From NCBI GenBank assembly GCA_013002535.1, contig JABDJK010000027.1, positions 1 through 64,000 on the forward strand: 64,000 nt of DNA, read 5' to 3'. Numbering within the stretch: the first letter of the stretch is position 1; every line of letters begins with the position of its first letter. Under the pieces are notes generated by a model. The model made no database searches, was not told the DNA's origin, and was given only the letters and a program-made list of their open reading frames with translations. Positions 9,916 through 20,155 of this stretch are shown piece after piece. The DNA is from Hyphococcus sp. Lineage in GTDB: Bacteria; Pseudomonadota; Alphaproteobacteria; Caulobacterales; Parvularculaceae. A program made the translations under genes and the position numbers.

Positions 9916-10075
9916 GGCGCTTTGTCTGTAAGTTTTCCGCCTAATAGCCTATTCATTGTTATTGGTCACGAATTTGCGACCGGCATATGAATTGACCCAA
10001 GGGTCCGCAAATTCATAGAAGACAATATCACGATCATTTTGTAAAATATCACCCAATTGAGGGGCATGGGTTTTA

Positions 10076-11731
10076 TTGGTCGCGTCTGGAAATCATAACT
10101 TTTGGGTCGATCTTGCGCTCGTCACGATGTTTGCAGCGTTTGTCGGTTTCGCCGGGGCTTTTTCAATGCCGCCGCTTGATCGCGATGAGGCGCGTTTTGC
10201 GCAAGCAACTGTGCAAATGCTTGAAACGGGCGACTTTGTAAACATTCGTTTTCAAGACAAAGAGCGCAATAAGAAGCCGGTGGGCATTCATTGGCTGCAA
10301 GCGGCAAGCGTTTCCTTGTTCTCTGATGTTGAAAGGCGTGAGATTTGGGCTTTCCGTCTACCGTCCATCATAGGCGCTGTGATTGCTTCGGTGTTCACGT
10401 TCCTGTGCGCATTGAGAATGTATGATCGCAGTACTGCAATGCTCGCGGGTTTTTTGATCGCGAGCGCGCCATTGGTTGCGGCAGAAGCGACAATCGCTAA
10501 AACAGACGGGGTGTTGCTCGCTATGATCTGCATGGCGCAATTTGCATTCTTGGAAATTTATGCGTGTTTTCGTGAAGGCCGCGCGAATACGCTAAAATTT
10601 CCGGTAATGTTTTGGGTTGCACAATGCGGCGCCATTCTCATTAAAGGTCCCATCGGGCCAATTGTTTCTGCTGCAACCGGGTTTGGTCTTTTTACGGAGA
10701 AACCACGATTTCGATGGCTAAAGCGAATGCGGCTTGCGCTGGGTTTTCTAATACTGCTCATACTCGTTGCGCCATGGCTTATCGCAATAGGCGTCTCAAC
10801 TGACGGACGGTATTTCTCCGAGGCGTTAGGCGTCGATATGGCGGCGAAACTTGGGGCTGCGCAGGAAAACCATAACGGGCTGCCAGGATACCATGCGGGT
10901 TTAATGTGGATACTGTTCTGGCCCGCAAGCGCTCTTATATTGCCGGGGCTTATCCATATTTGGAATGATCGAGGCTTTTGGCAAGCTCGTTTCCTTTTGG
11001 CGTGGATCATACCTTTTTGGATTCTATTCGAAATTGCAGCAACAAAGCTGCCTCATTATGTGCTTCCGGTTTATCCTGCGCTAGCGATTGTCGCCGCGCA
11101 TGCAGCCGTGCGAGACGGGAATGTGCAGACCAACTGGCGTAGAATGGGAGCTGGAATTTACCTCTTTGTCGGGATGCTTGCAGCGTTCCTTATTTGCGCA
11201 GGAAAGCACTATTTCAGCGAAGGGCCAATTTCGCCGATCGTGATTACAGCGGCGGTTCTGATCGCTGCGGCGTCGATAATGATAGCGTGGCTGTTCTGGC
11301 GCGGCCGCGCTTATGCTGGCGGCATTGCCGCTTCGTGCCTGGCCGCGCTCTTTGCATGGATATTATACGATGGCGTTTTGCCCACTATGGACCGATTGGC
11401 GGTTTCGCCGCGCATATCGACGGAATTAATTGAGCTAAACCGTCATCCGATTGTTGATGATACTGAGCCTGTTGCATTGGCCGGCTATGCAGAGCCGTCA
11501 GCAGTATTTTTGTTGGGAACACAAACGCAACTTACTACAGGCGACAGGGCTGGCCAACTGTTGGCGTCGGGCGAGGTGAGCGCCGCTATCGTTGATGTGT
11601 CCGCAGAAGATTATTTTCAAAATGCGATCTTAACGCGTTCAGCCAGAGTGAAATCGCTTGCGACGGTGAGCGGCTTAAATTACTCAAATGGGAAACCGGT
11701 CGATCTGAAAATTTACATTCTCGACGACTAA
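10076..11731 (+). CDS. ArnT-like family 39 glycosyltransferase
   Basis: PPLDRDEARFAQATVQMLETGDFVNIRFQDKERNKKPVGIHWLQAASV (DEARY-type motif and KPP-like loop) followed by multi-TM region. TTG start. Confidence 0.9.
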   Translation: MVASGNHNFWVDLALVTMFAAFVGFAGAFSMPPLDRDEARFAQATVQMLETGDFVNIRFQDKERNKKPVGIHWLQAASVSLFSDVERREIWAFRLPSIIGAVIASVFTFLCALRMYDRSTAMLAGFLIASAPLVAAEATIAKTDGVLLAMICMAQFAFLEIYACFREGRANTLKFPVMFWVAQCGAILIKGPIGPIVSAATGFGLFTEKPRFRWLKRMRLALGFLILLILVAPWLIAIGVSTDGRYFSEALGVDMAAKLGAAQENHNGLPGYHAGLMWILFWPASALILPGLIHIWNDRGFWQARFLLAWIIPFWILFEIAATKLPHYVLPVYPALAIVAAHAAVRDGNVQTNWRRMGAGIYLFVGMLAAFLICAGKHYFSEGPISPIVITAAVLIAAASIMIAWLFWRGRAYAGGIAASCLAALFAWILYDGVLPTMDRLAVSPRISTELIELNRHPIVDDTEPVALAGYAEPSAVFLLGTQTQLTTGDRAGQLLASGEVSAAIVDVSAEDYFQNAILTRSARVKSLATVSGLNYSNGKPVDLKIYILDD

Positions 11732-11786
11732 CGCAAAACCAGAATAGCGAGCCGCCAAGATTTCAAAAATCAAAGACTCAAATGTA

Positions 11787-13220
11787 TTGGTATTGTTCCT
11801 TTCAATTGCGGGCGGCATCATTGCGCTTCGCATATTGACCCTGCTCGTTTCAAATACAGATTTAGGGCCGGATGAGTCTCAATATTGGTTTTGGTCTCGC
11901 ACTTTTGAATTTGGTTACTTTTCAAAGCCGCCATTGATTGCTTGGGCAATCGCGGCGACAACATCTATTTTTGGAAATGATGAATGGGCGGTGCGTTTGT
12001 CAGCCCCGTTATTTCATTTAGGCGCGGCAGTTTTTATTTATCTATCAGCACGGTCCTTGTTCGAAGAGCAATCAGCTTTTTGGGCCGGCTTGCTATGGCT
12101 GGTCTTGCCAGGCGTGACATTGTCATCGTTTGTAATTGCAACCGATGCGCCACTCCTCTTCTTTTGGTCCGCTTCTCTTTTCGCGTTCCTTCAGATTGCA
12201 AACCGTATTGAAAACGGATTACCGATCTTTCTTCTGCTTGGCGCGGGGCTCGGCCTTGGTCTCATGTCAAAATACGCGATGATATATTTTCTGCTGGCGG
12301 GTTTGCTAACGGTAGTATTTGAAAAATCAATCCGTTCGGAATTTGCAACCTGGAAAACTGCTGTTTCGCTTCTGGTCGCCATGGCGCTGGTCTTCCCAAA
12401 TGTTATCTGGAACGCAAATAATAATTTTCAGACTGTTTTGCATACCGCTGACAACGCGAATTGGGGCGCCGAATTATTACAGATTGATGCGCTTGCATTG
12501 TTTTTGGGGAGCCAGTTTGCCGTTGCAGGATTTATATTAGTCGTTTTCATTTTGATGCTGGCGAACTCCGGTGTGCGTCGCCAGATGCTTGGCTCGCCAT
12601 ATATGCGAGCGTTATTTATATTTGCGCTTACGCCGTTGCTGTTTGTTTCGGGCCAAGCCTTTATCTCACGTGCGCACGCGAATTGGGCCGCTTCCGCGTA
12701 TCCGGCAATCGTAATTCTCGCAAGTTGGGCTTTGGTTGAAATGCGCCGCGTGGGCCTATTGAAGTCAATTTTTATTGCGCATTTGTTCATATTTTTCTCC
12801 GCGAGTGTCGCGCTGTCCAATTTGTCAATCGCAGACAGGCTTGGTCTTTCGGAAGCAGTCCGCCAAATTCGTGGTTGGGACGAACAAGCGGCGATCATCG
12901 GTATGCTTGGGGCTGAATCAGACGCAATTGTCATTGATGATCGGTCATTGATGGGCGCAATGCTATATTACCAGCGCGAGGCTGCAACCGAGATTGTCGC
13001 TATCGATGTGAATTCAAACACGAGCAATCACTTTGAGGCGTTTAAGGCTTTTGATCCTGAACGGCATAAAAACGTTGTTTTTGTCACGACCCGGAATGAT
13101 GCGGCTCATGTCGACTATCGCTTTAGAAAAATCAATCTGATAGGACCGGTTACGGTCTCTACAGGGAAATCTTCACGCACATATCACGCGTTTGAATTAG
13201 CCGAATATTTTGGAAAGTAA
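11787..13220 (+). CDS. Family 39 glycosyltransferase, second copy
   Basis: NTDLGPDESQYWFWSRTFEFGYFSKPPLIAWAIAATTSIFGNDEWAVRL; multi-TM. Start codon uncertain (TTG). Confidence 0.9.
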   Translation: MVLFLSIAGGIIALRILTLLVSNTDLGPDESQYWFWSRTFEFGYFSKPPLIAWAIAATTSIFGNDEWAVRLSAPLFHLGAAVFIYLSARSLFEEQSAFWAGLLWLVLPGVTLSSFVIATDAPLLFFWSASLFAFLQIANRIENGLPIFLLLGAGLGLGLMSKYAMIYFLLAGLLTVVFEKSIRSEFATWKTAVSLLVAMALVFPNVIWNANNNFQTVLHTADNANWGAELLQIDALALFLGSQFAVAGFILVVFILMLANSGVRRQMLGSPYMRALFIFALTPLLFVSGQAFISRAHANWAASAYPAIVILASWALVEMRRVGLLKSIFIAHLFIFFSASVALSNLSIADRLGLSEAVRQIRGWDEQAAIIGMLGAESDAIVIDDRSLMGAMLYYQREAATEIVAIDVNSNTSNHFEAFKAFDPERHKNVVFVTTRNDAAHVDYRFRKINLIGPVTVSTGKSSRTYHAFELAEYFGK

Positions 13221-13232
13221 ATCCGGATTAAC

Positions 13233-14222
13233 TCAGCGATCAGACCAGCGCCGTGTCATCGAGCGAGCTTTTTCAAGGCCCCGCCTGCCACTACGCGCAC
13301 GCAGCCCTGCAAGGCGAATTATTTTTCCGCCCATTCGCCGCATTGCCAGCACCCCAAAAGACGCCCAAAGGGCTGCTGCGACCAAAACCAAAAAGAACTG
13401 CGGATAAGCCTTGTCGAAATGCGTATTAAAATAACGGATAATGCCACGGGTTTTGCGCGCCTCAATTCTAACAGGATTTGCGCGGCTTGAGCTTTTGAAA
13501 TGCGTAACGGCTACGTGTGGATTGAAGAAAACCGAACCGCCAGCTTTCGAGAAACGCAAACAAAAATCAATGTCCTCGACATGCAGAAAATATCGTTCAT
13601 CCATGCCATTTATCAGAAAATAATCCGATCGGGGCAACACGAAGCAAGCGCCGGAAATTGTCGGCACCGCGACTACTTCCGCTGGTGATTGCTGGTCATG
13701 CAAGTTGAAGCGGCGGAAATACGGATGTTGTGGCGCAATTTTATAAAGCTTCGTCGCTTCAATAAAGGCTCGCCATGGCGTCAACACACCCCGGCGCGAC
13801 CCTTGTTGTTCGGCGCCATCAGGGTCAATAAGCTTTGCGCCAACCATCCACGGGCGCGCAAAATCATCAGCGTCATCAATCAGGCGCGTTAAGCCCTTTT
13901 CGGGCAGGACGGCGTCGGGGTTGATAAATAAAAGATAGTCGCCAATAGCTGCTTGTGCGCCTTTGTTACAGGCTGCAGCAAACCCGATATTGCCGTGACC
14001 TGATACAATCTTCACAGGTGGACTGGATGAGTTTTCGACGCTCTGTTCGACTGCATTTTTGATTTGATCTTCGAGGCTGCCGTTGTCGATGATTACGATT
14101 TCGAGGATTTCGGATTGTGTCCGCAATGAAGAGAGACAGCGGGAAAGAACCGGGCCAGTAAAGTAACATATGACTATCGCGGTGACGTTCTTGGGCTCGG
14201 TGTTATTCTCTGCATCCGTCAT
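13233..14222 (-). CDS. Family 2 glycosyltransferase (rhamnosyltransferase-like)
   Basis: TAIVICYFTGPVLSRCLSSLRTQ; GFAAACNKGAQAAIGDYLLFINPDAVL; GMDERYFLHVEDIDFCLRFSKAG. Confidence 0.92.
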   Translation of the reverse strand: MTDAENNTEPKNVTAIVICYFTGPVLSRCLSSLRTQSEILEIVIIDNGSLEDQIKNAVEQSVENSSSPPVKIVSGHGNIGFAAACNKGAQAAIGDYLLFINPDAVLPEKGLTRLIDDADDFARPWMVGAKLIDPDGAEQQGSRRGVLTPWRAFIEATKLYKIAPQHPYFRRFNLHDQQSPAEVVAVPTISGACFVLPRSDYFLINGMDERYFLHVEDIDFCLRFSKAGGSVFFNPHVAVTHFKSSSRANPVRIEARKTRGIIRYFNTHFDKAYPQFFLVLVAAALWASFGVLAMRRMGGKIIRLAGLRARSGRRGLEKARSMTRRWSDR

Positions 14223-15508
14223 TCGTCTTCACGCCATCCATATTCATGAAGCATATATGCTAATGCTACGCCCATTCCGGCGAGCGACATAGCGGCCAAT
14301 CGCCAAACTTGCCACAAACTCCCTTCGATCATTATTGACACCAAAATGGCGGTTACGGCGCCGGACATCGCCGCAACGACAGGTGTGGGTAGGTCTTTTG
14401 CGGCAAAAGCGCGACCGCCGAAGAATAGAAATAAGGCCAGCGATAATACACCTGGCAATCCGAGTTCAAGCCAAATTTGTAAATACATATTGTGCGGGTG
14501 CAGCGGAATCACCGGCGCGGGAGCGGCGATGCCGGGAACACTGACTTGTCCCGCCGTCTCTTTCCAAATTCTCGCGAAATCGGCGCCATGACCGAAAGGC
14601 AATCCCGCAATTATTTGATTTGCGGTCGCGTTCCAAACAACCAATCGGTGAAACGTAGATGACAGCGCTGCCTGTCTGTCCACGGACAGATTTTCTTTTA
14701 CAGCGCTTAGTATAGAATCTACTGGCAATGCCGCCATTAGGACAGGTGTCATTATGAGCAGAACAATTGTAGCCCACATGACGGCGCTAAGCGTATTCCT
14801 TGGGGCCTTGAACGCAGCGATCGTCGTTAAAAGACCTGCCGCAACCGCCAGCGCGTTAGCTTGAACGTCATTATTGAATGCAGCCAATACCCCCAGCGCC
14901 AAGCCAACGAGCGCGATATATCGATTCCAGATCATGGCAAGAATAATGGCCGCCGGGAACAATGCCGGCGTTAGCGCCGTCACTCCGCGACCAAGTGCAA
15001 TGATATCGCGGGTGCGGTCCGGTGATGGATCCGCCGGCGGGATAACGCCTCGCAGCATGCCGCCATTGACGCCTTCAAACGCCAGCACTGCCATTCCGCA
15101 AATTATTGCAAGTGCGTAACCAAATGCGAGTCGATAAGCCCAAAGGCGCGAAATATTCAAAGAAAACCAAATTACGCTGCCGCCAACCAATGCCGGCGCC
15201 ATTACATACCAGCCGAGCCCATGGTGATGTTTTGGGGACCAAAAACCGGAGATGAAAATCCAGATGCAAAAAAAACAAAGAGCGGCGAAGCAAATAACAA
15301 CGGGATTATCAAACTTCGCGTTGTCAAAAATGGCGCCAAATGCTGATTGCCAATAATCGCCCCGAAAGAATGCCGGGATGCTAGCTAGCAGAATCCAGGG
15401 TGCAACGCCCTTATGTCCAAAAACAACAGTAAGCGGCAATATTGCAAACAAGCCATACATGAGTATGAGGCTTGCCTTGTCCCGGCGTTCTCGCAAGGTC
15501 ATAGGCAT
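14219..15508 (-). CDS. O-antigen ligase family protein
   Basis: Multi-TM protein with HPHNMYLQIWLELGLPG (Wzy_C/WaaL signature); overlaps the downstream GT2 start by 4 bp. Confidence 0.9.
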   Translation of the reverse strand: MPMTLRERRDKASLILMYGLFAILPLTVVFGHKGVAPWILLASIPAFFRGDYWQSAFGAIFDNAKFDNPVVICFAALCFFCIWIFISGFWSPKHHHGLGWYVMAPALVGGSVIWFSLNISRLWAYRLAFGYALAIICGMAVLAFEGVNGGMLRGVIPPADPSPDRTRDIIALGRGVTALTPALFPAAIILAMIWNRYIALVGLALGVLAAFNNDVQANALAVAAGLLTTIAAFKAPRNTLSAVMWATIVLLIMTPVLMAALPVDSILSAVKENLSVDRQAALSSTFHRLVVWNATANQIIAGLPFGHGADFARIWKETAGQVSVPGIAAPAPVIPLHPHNMYLQIWLELGLPGVLSLALFLFFGGRAFAAKDLPTPVVAAMSGAVTAILVSIMIEGSLWQVWRLAAMSLAGMGVALAYMLHEYGWREDE

Positions 15509-15520
15509 CGCTTAAACACC

Positions 15521-17485
15521 CTATTGATTGCGTAGGTCTGGCGCGACAGCCTCATCGCTTAATATTTTCAAGGCTTCTTCAAGCGGCAGTACAGATTGTG
15601 CTTTTTCGCCGAGCCTGCGCAAAGAGACTTTTATTTCCTCGGCTTCGCGGGCGCCAACGACGGCAATCACGGGGACTTTTGCGTGCGAATGCTCGCGCAC
15701 CTTGTAGTTGATCTTTTCATTGCGCGTATCGGTTTCGACGCGCAGGCCGGCTGCGCGAAATTCCTGCGCAATTTTTTCTGCGTATTCATCCGCCTCAGAT
15801 GTAATTGTAGCAACGACGATTTGCACGGGCGCCAGCCAAAGCGGCAACTTGCCAGCATAGTGTTCGATCAATAGCCCGATAAAACGCTCGAACGTGCCGA
15901 ACACAGCGCGGTGCAGCATCACTGGGCGCTGCTTGCCGCCGGTCTCGTCGATGTAAGTGGCGTCAAGCCGCTCCGGCAACACGTAATCGAGTTGATAAGT
16001 GCCTGCTTGCCAGGTTCGGCCAATGGCGTCGGTAAGGTGGAATTCCAGTTTCGGTCCGTAAAACGCGCCTTCGCCTTCGGCGTACTCAAACTCTAGCCCT
16101 GCGGCTGTAAGCGCGTCGGCGAGCGCCTTCTCAGCGCGATCCCAGGTTGCGTCATCGCCTGCGCGCATCTCTGGGCGGGTCGCCAACTTATAGGCAATGT
16201 CTGTCATGCCCATATCACTATAGACCCGCGAAAAGAGATCGAGAAACTTTCTGGTTTCGTCTGTGATCTGGTCTTCGCGACAGAAAATATGAGCGTCGTC
16301 CTGCGTCATCTGACGGACGCGCAAAAGGCCGTGCAATGCGCCATGAGCCTCATTGCGATGGCAACAGCCAAATTCCGCCATGCGGATCGGCAAATCACGA
16401 TATGACTTGATGCCTTGCTTGAAGATCTGAACATGTGCTGGACAGTTCATCGGCTTTAGCGCCATTAAACCGCCCTCGCCGGAAAATACCGGCCCCTCTT
16501 CCTCGGTAGATGGAACCTCGTCCGGCACGACGAACATATTCTCGCGAAACTTGCCCCAGTGGCCGGACAATTCCCATAACTTTGAATCGAGAAGTTGTGG
16601 GCTTTTGACTTCACCATATCCATCGGCGTCAAGGCGGCGGCGGATGTAACCTTCGAGCTCGCGCCAAATGATGTAGCCTTTTGGGTGCCAGAAGACGGAG
16701 CCTTGCGCTTCCACTTGGAAATGGAACAAATCCATTTCACGGCCAAGTTTGCGATGGTCGCGTTTTTCAGCTTCTTCAAGACGGTGAAGATAGGCTTTTA
16801 AATCTTTTTCGTTCGCCCATGCCGTGCCATAGATCCGTTGCAATTGAGCGTTGCGATGGTCGCCGCGCCAATATGCGCCGGCGACTTTCATCAATTTGAA
16901 CGCTTTTCCGATATGCCTGGTTGTTGGCAGATGCGGGCCGCGACAAAGGTCATGCCAATCGCCGTGATAGTAGATCCTGACGTCTTCATCGGCCGGCAAG
17001 TCGGCAATGATCTCGGCCTTATATTTCTCCCCGATTTCATTGAAGTGCGCGATAGACTGGTCGCGGTCCCAAATTTCGCGACGGGTCGCTCGGCCTTCAT
17101 CGACAATTTGCGACATGCGCTTTTCGATTTTGGCGAGGTCATCGCTGGAAAATGGTTCATCGCGCGCGAAGTCGTAGTAAAACCCGTCCGTGATGTTTGG
17201 GCCGATCGTGACTTGCGTTCCGGGAAACAATTCCTGAACAGCTTGCGCCATCAAGTGCGCCGTATCGTGGCGAATAATATCAAGAGCGTCTTCATGCTCG
17301 CGCGTGATGATTTCGACATTGGCGTCGTCGGTGATTTCTCCGAAAAGATCGCGCACCTCGCCATTGACCTTGATCGCCAGCGCTTTCTTGGCGAGTGACT
17401 TGGATATGTCTTCAGCAATAGCTGTTCCAGTGACAGCGCCGTCAAATTGGCGAACGGAACCGTCGGGAAGGGTAATGGCGACCAT
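15521..17485 (-). CDS. thrS: Threonyl-tRNA synthetase
   Basis: TGS domain start [94 protein letters not shown]. Confidence 0.98.
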   Translation of the reverse strand: MVAITLPDGSVRQFDGAVTGTAIAEDISKSLAKKALAIKVNGEVRDLFGEITDDANVEIITREHEDALDIIRHDTAHLMAQAVQELFPGTQVTIGPNITDGFYYDFARDEPFSSDDLAKIEKRMSQIVDEGRATRREIWDRDQSIAHFNEIGEKYKAEIIADLPADEDVRIYYHGDWHDLCRGPHLPTTRHIGKAFKLMKVAGAYWRGDHRNAQLQRIYGTAWANEKDLKAYLHRLEEAEKRDHRKLGREMDLFHFQVEAQGSVFWHPKGYIIWRELEGYIRRRLDADGYGEVKSPQLLDSKLWELSGHWGKFRENMFVVPDEVPSTEEEGPVFSGEGGLMALKPMNCPAHVQIFKQGIKSYRDLPIRMAEFGCCHRNEAHGALHGLLRVRQMTQDDAHIFCREDQITDETRKFLDLFSRVYSDMGMTDIAYKLATRPEMRAGDDATWDRAEKALADALTAAGLEFEYAEGEGAFYGPKLEFHLTDAIGRTWQAGTYQLDYVLPERLDATYIDETGGKQRPVMLHRAVFGTFERFIGLLIEHYAGKLPLWLAPVQIVVATITSEADEYAEKIAQEFRAAGLRVETDTRNEKINYKVREHSHAKVPVIAVVGAREAEEIKVSLRRLGEKAQSVLPLEEALKILSDEAVAPDLRNQ

Positions 17486-17625
17486 GGTGCTTTGTCTGTT
17501 TTTCCTGCTGCCGATAGGGCGTGAATTCAACGTCGCGCGCTTGGCGCCACAGCTTCCGGGCAATACGTGAAAACGCGCGCGGGCTCAATGGCGCTAAACC
17601 GCGAAAACCGTGCAACAAAGCGCAA

Positions 17626-18762
17626 TTAGGCAGATTTTGCGCGCAACATGAATGCGTGGGCTACGGCGTCGACCAATTCAAGCATTTCAGCGATATTGGC
17701 GAATGTCTGATGAATACTTGCTTCGCTCCAGGCCCCGGTGGCGAGATCGACCATCTCAAAGCGGTTTTCGCCCGCAACATCAAATATAATCAGGTCATCG
17801 AACGCGACGGCGCGAAGGGTTTCATCGTGCGCAAGCGTGATTGCTCGTTCGATGACCGCCGGATTGAAAATCACGCGGGCTTCGACCTGGTCCGTTGATC
17901 GCAGGCGAAATCGTTTCTCGAATTCAGGGACCCCGAGCCCGACTTGCTTCATCTCATTAACGTCGGCGGTGGTCGGCCATGTTGCGCCTTTCGTGCGGAA
18001 TTGAGTGACGCCGTAAAGCCGCGTAGGCGCGGTCATCACGAGCGCCAAATGATGAACGTTGGGCGCGTCCTCAACAGACTCAATCCATTCAAAGGCGTTG
18101 AATGCGACACCGTTGCGCGACCCTTGAAAGCCGTCTTCGACTTGGGCGAATTCGGAATATTGTTTGAGATATTTTTCCTTCTGTTCAACGCTTGCGAGCA
18201 CCGCCACACTCGGCGCCATGATACCGGAACGGCGAACGTCTGCGAGAGCGTCATCCATGCCGCCATGGTCATCTAAAAAAGTAGCGATCTCTTGCAATTC
18301 CTTCGGCGCAAATTTCCATTTAGCAAATCGTTTCAATAGTTCTGGCGCTCCGCCCGGCGAGGGCACATAGGTTAGCCCAAGTCGTTCCGCGATAGCGGTC
18401 AGCGCCTTCGAGCGCAGCAAAAACCGATCGCGACCTGCGAGAAACAAACCAATAAAGCGGTCCTTGAAAACAAAAAACGACCCCGCGATAGACGCCAGAA
18501 ACAGAAGTGGGAACAGAATAAACTTTAAAACCTCGCCGACGAAATTATTTGGTAGAATGCTCGCCGCGAAGAAAAGTAAAACCAGGAATACTACGAAGCC
18601 GACACTCGTGGGCAATTGCATTCGATCAGGCGCGCCGTCCATTCCGTCCGGTTCGGCGACGACATCGCGCAGACAAGGCTCAACAACATTGCGCGCAAAA
18701 CTCTGCGCATCGCGCAGGCCAAGTCGGCGTTCTATATCAATCCAGTCATACGTCATTGGCAA
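17626..18762 (-). CDS. DUF3137-like membrane protein
   Basis: 2 TM segments then soluble domain with EKRFRLRSTDQVEARVIFNPAVIERA and DDLIIFDVAGENRFE. Confidence 0.65.
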   Translation of the reverse strand: MPMTYDWIDIERRLGLRDAQSFARNVVEPCLRDVVAEPDGMDGAPDRMQLPTSVGFVVFLVLLFFAASILPNNFVGEVLKFILFPLLFLASIAGSFFVFKDRFIGLFLAGRDRFLLRSKALTAIAERLGLTYVPSPGGAPELLKRFAKWKFAPKELQEIATFLDDHGGMDDALADVRRSGIMAPSVAVLASVEQKEKYLKQYSEFAQVEDGFQGSRNGVAFNAFEWIESVEDAPNVHHLALVMTAPTRLYGVTQFRTKGATWPTTADVNEMKQVGLGVPEFEKRFRLRSTDQVEARVIFNPAVIERAITLAHDETLRAVAFDDLIIFDVAGENRFEMVDLATGAWSEASIHQTFANIAEMLELVDAVAHAFMLRAKSA

Positions 18763-18808
18763 ATTTTACGAAATAGAGTTTTCGAGCGCGTTAATGTGGC
18801 GAGAGGAC

Positions 18809-19108
18809 TTAATCCCGTTCGCGCCAGCTCCAGTCGCCCTGACGGTCGAGGCGCCACCATGGCCGCGCAGGACCTTCCGGGACTGGATCAACGCCGGAGC
18901 TCCCCAATGGATGGCAGCGAGCAAGTCGCGACAAGGTCAACCAGAAGCCGCGCCACGCGCCGTGCTTGCGGAAGGCATCGGCGCTATAGGCTGAACACGA
19001 AGGGTAGTGCCGGCAGCGGGCGCCAAAAAAATAAAGTACCGGCGACAGGCTGCGCTGGTATACCCAGATTGCGCCAAGGGCTGCGGAAGATAAAAGCTGG
19101 TTGAGCAT
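18809..19108 (-). CDS. yidD: Membrane protein insertion efficiency factor YidD
   Basis: [57 protein letters not shown]. Confidence 0.96.
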   Translation of the reverse strand: MLNQLLSSAALGAIWVYQRSLSPVLYFFGARCRHYPSCSAYSADAFRKHGAWRGFWLTLSRLARCHPLGSSGVDPVPEGPARPWWRLDRQGDWSWRERD

Positions 19109-19180
19109 AATTGCTATATGGCGTTAGCAATTCCGAATTGCAAATATACATGCCGCGTGAATTGTTCCGTATAATGAAAT

Positions 19181-20155
19181 TTAAGGCGTACGGCAGACCG
19201 ATGAGCTGGCTGGCGGCGCGATTGGCGAGGACCAGTCTTCACCATCGGGCGCTTCCTCAACCAGATCGAGATAGCTCTCTACAAGACTGGTGTATGGAGA
19301 TAATGGCCCGACGCCTTTTTGGCTAAAGCCGCCGGTTTCCGCCGCGCCGTGCCAAATTTCAAAATGGAGGTGCACCGACGTGCAGCGCGCCGATGGGCAA
19401 GCCGCTGTTGATCCGCCGGAGATATTTGAAATTTTGCCGATGCGCGAGCCCGGCTCTAAAACGGCGCCGTTGACAACGCCAGGCGCCAAGGGCCGGTCCA
19501 TATGCAGCATCGTATAAAGAAGTCCGCTGTCGAGCCCGTAGAGATTTACGAGGTGGGTTGACCCAATATTGCGGACCTTTACGCGTTCCGGCGCCACCGC
19601 CCATAGAACGCCATTATCGCAGGTCGCCGGACGAATATCCTGTCCATGATGCCCCTGATCGCCATCACACAATCCGTTAGACTTGAACCGGACTTCGCAA
19701 AAATTATCCCGCCAAGGATAGGAATAATTCGCAACATCGTTTTCCGCGCCCGGGACTGGCGGCCATTGGCCGCTGGCGTATCCGCCGCCGCCTGGATGCA
19801 ATATCTGGGAATTTAAGAACGCCGGCCCCCGCTCAATTGGAAACCGCATAAAGGGCGCCGCAACGTCTGGTTCCGTGTAGCCGGTATCGCCTTTGGTGCG
19901 CGAAGAACCGTCGATTAAATCGCCCGGCGGAAAATGCGGCAATTCAAATGCAGGTAATTCCGGCTCCGGGGGGTCCGGCGGCGTATCATCCACATCCGTA
20001 TCTGTGTCGGTATCCGCATCGGCGCCTGGTGTTTCGGGACCGTCCTCGCCGAATTCTTCCGGCACCGGCCCTGCGCCTTTATCCTCGCATGCGGCAAGGG
20101 CGATAACGCCAGCCGACAAAATCAGATGAAACTTTAATTTGCGGAGATCGATCAT
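19181..20155 (-). CDS. M23 family metallopeptidase, lipoprotein
   Basis: MIDLRKLKFHLILSAGVIALAACEDKG lipobox; D/T/P-rich linker; LytM ligand motifs GDQGHHGQDI and SVHLHFEIW. Confidence 0.87.
   Translation of the reverse strand: MIDLRKLKFHLILSAGVIALAACEDKGAGPVPEEFGEDGPETPGADADTDTDTDVDDTPPDPPEPELPAFELPHFPPGDLIDGSSRTKGDTGYTEPDVAAPFMRFPIERGPAFLNSQILHPGGGGYASGQWPPVPGAENDVANYSYPWRDNFCEVRFKSNGLCDGDQGHHGQDIRPATCDNGVLWAVAPERVKVRNIGSTHLVNLYGLDSGLLYTMLHMDRPLAPGVVNGAVLEPGSRIGKISNISGGSTAACPSARCTSVHLHFEIWHGAAETGGFSQKGVGPLSPYTSLVESYLDLVEEAPDGEDWSSPIAPPASSSVCRTP

Noticed and set aside
16838-17398. 186-aa plus-strand ORF
   Set aside because: Antisense to thrS.
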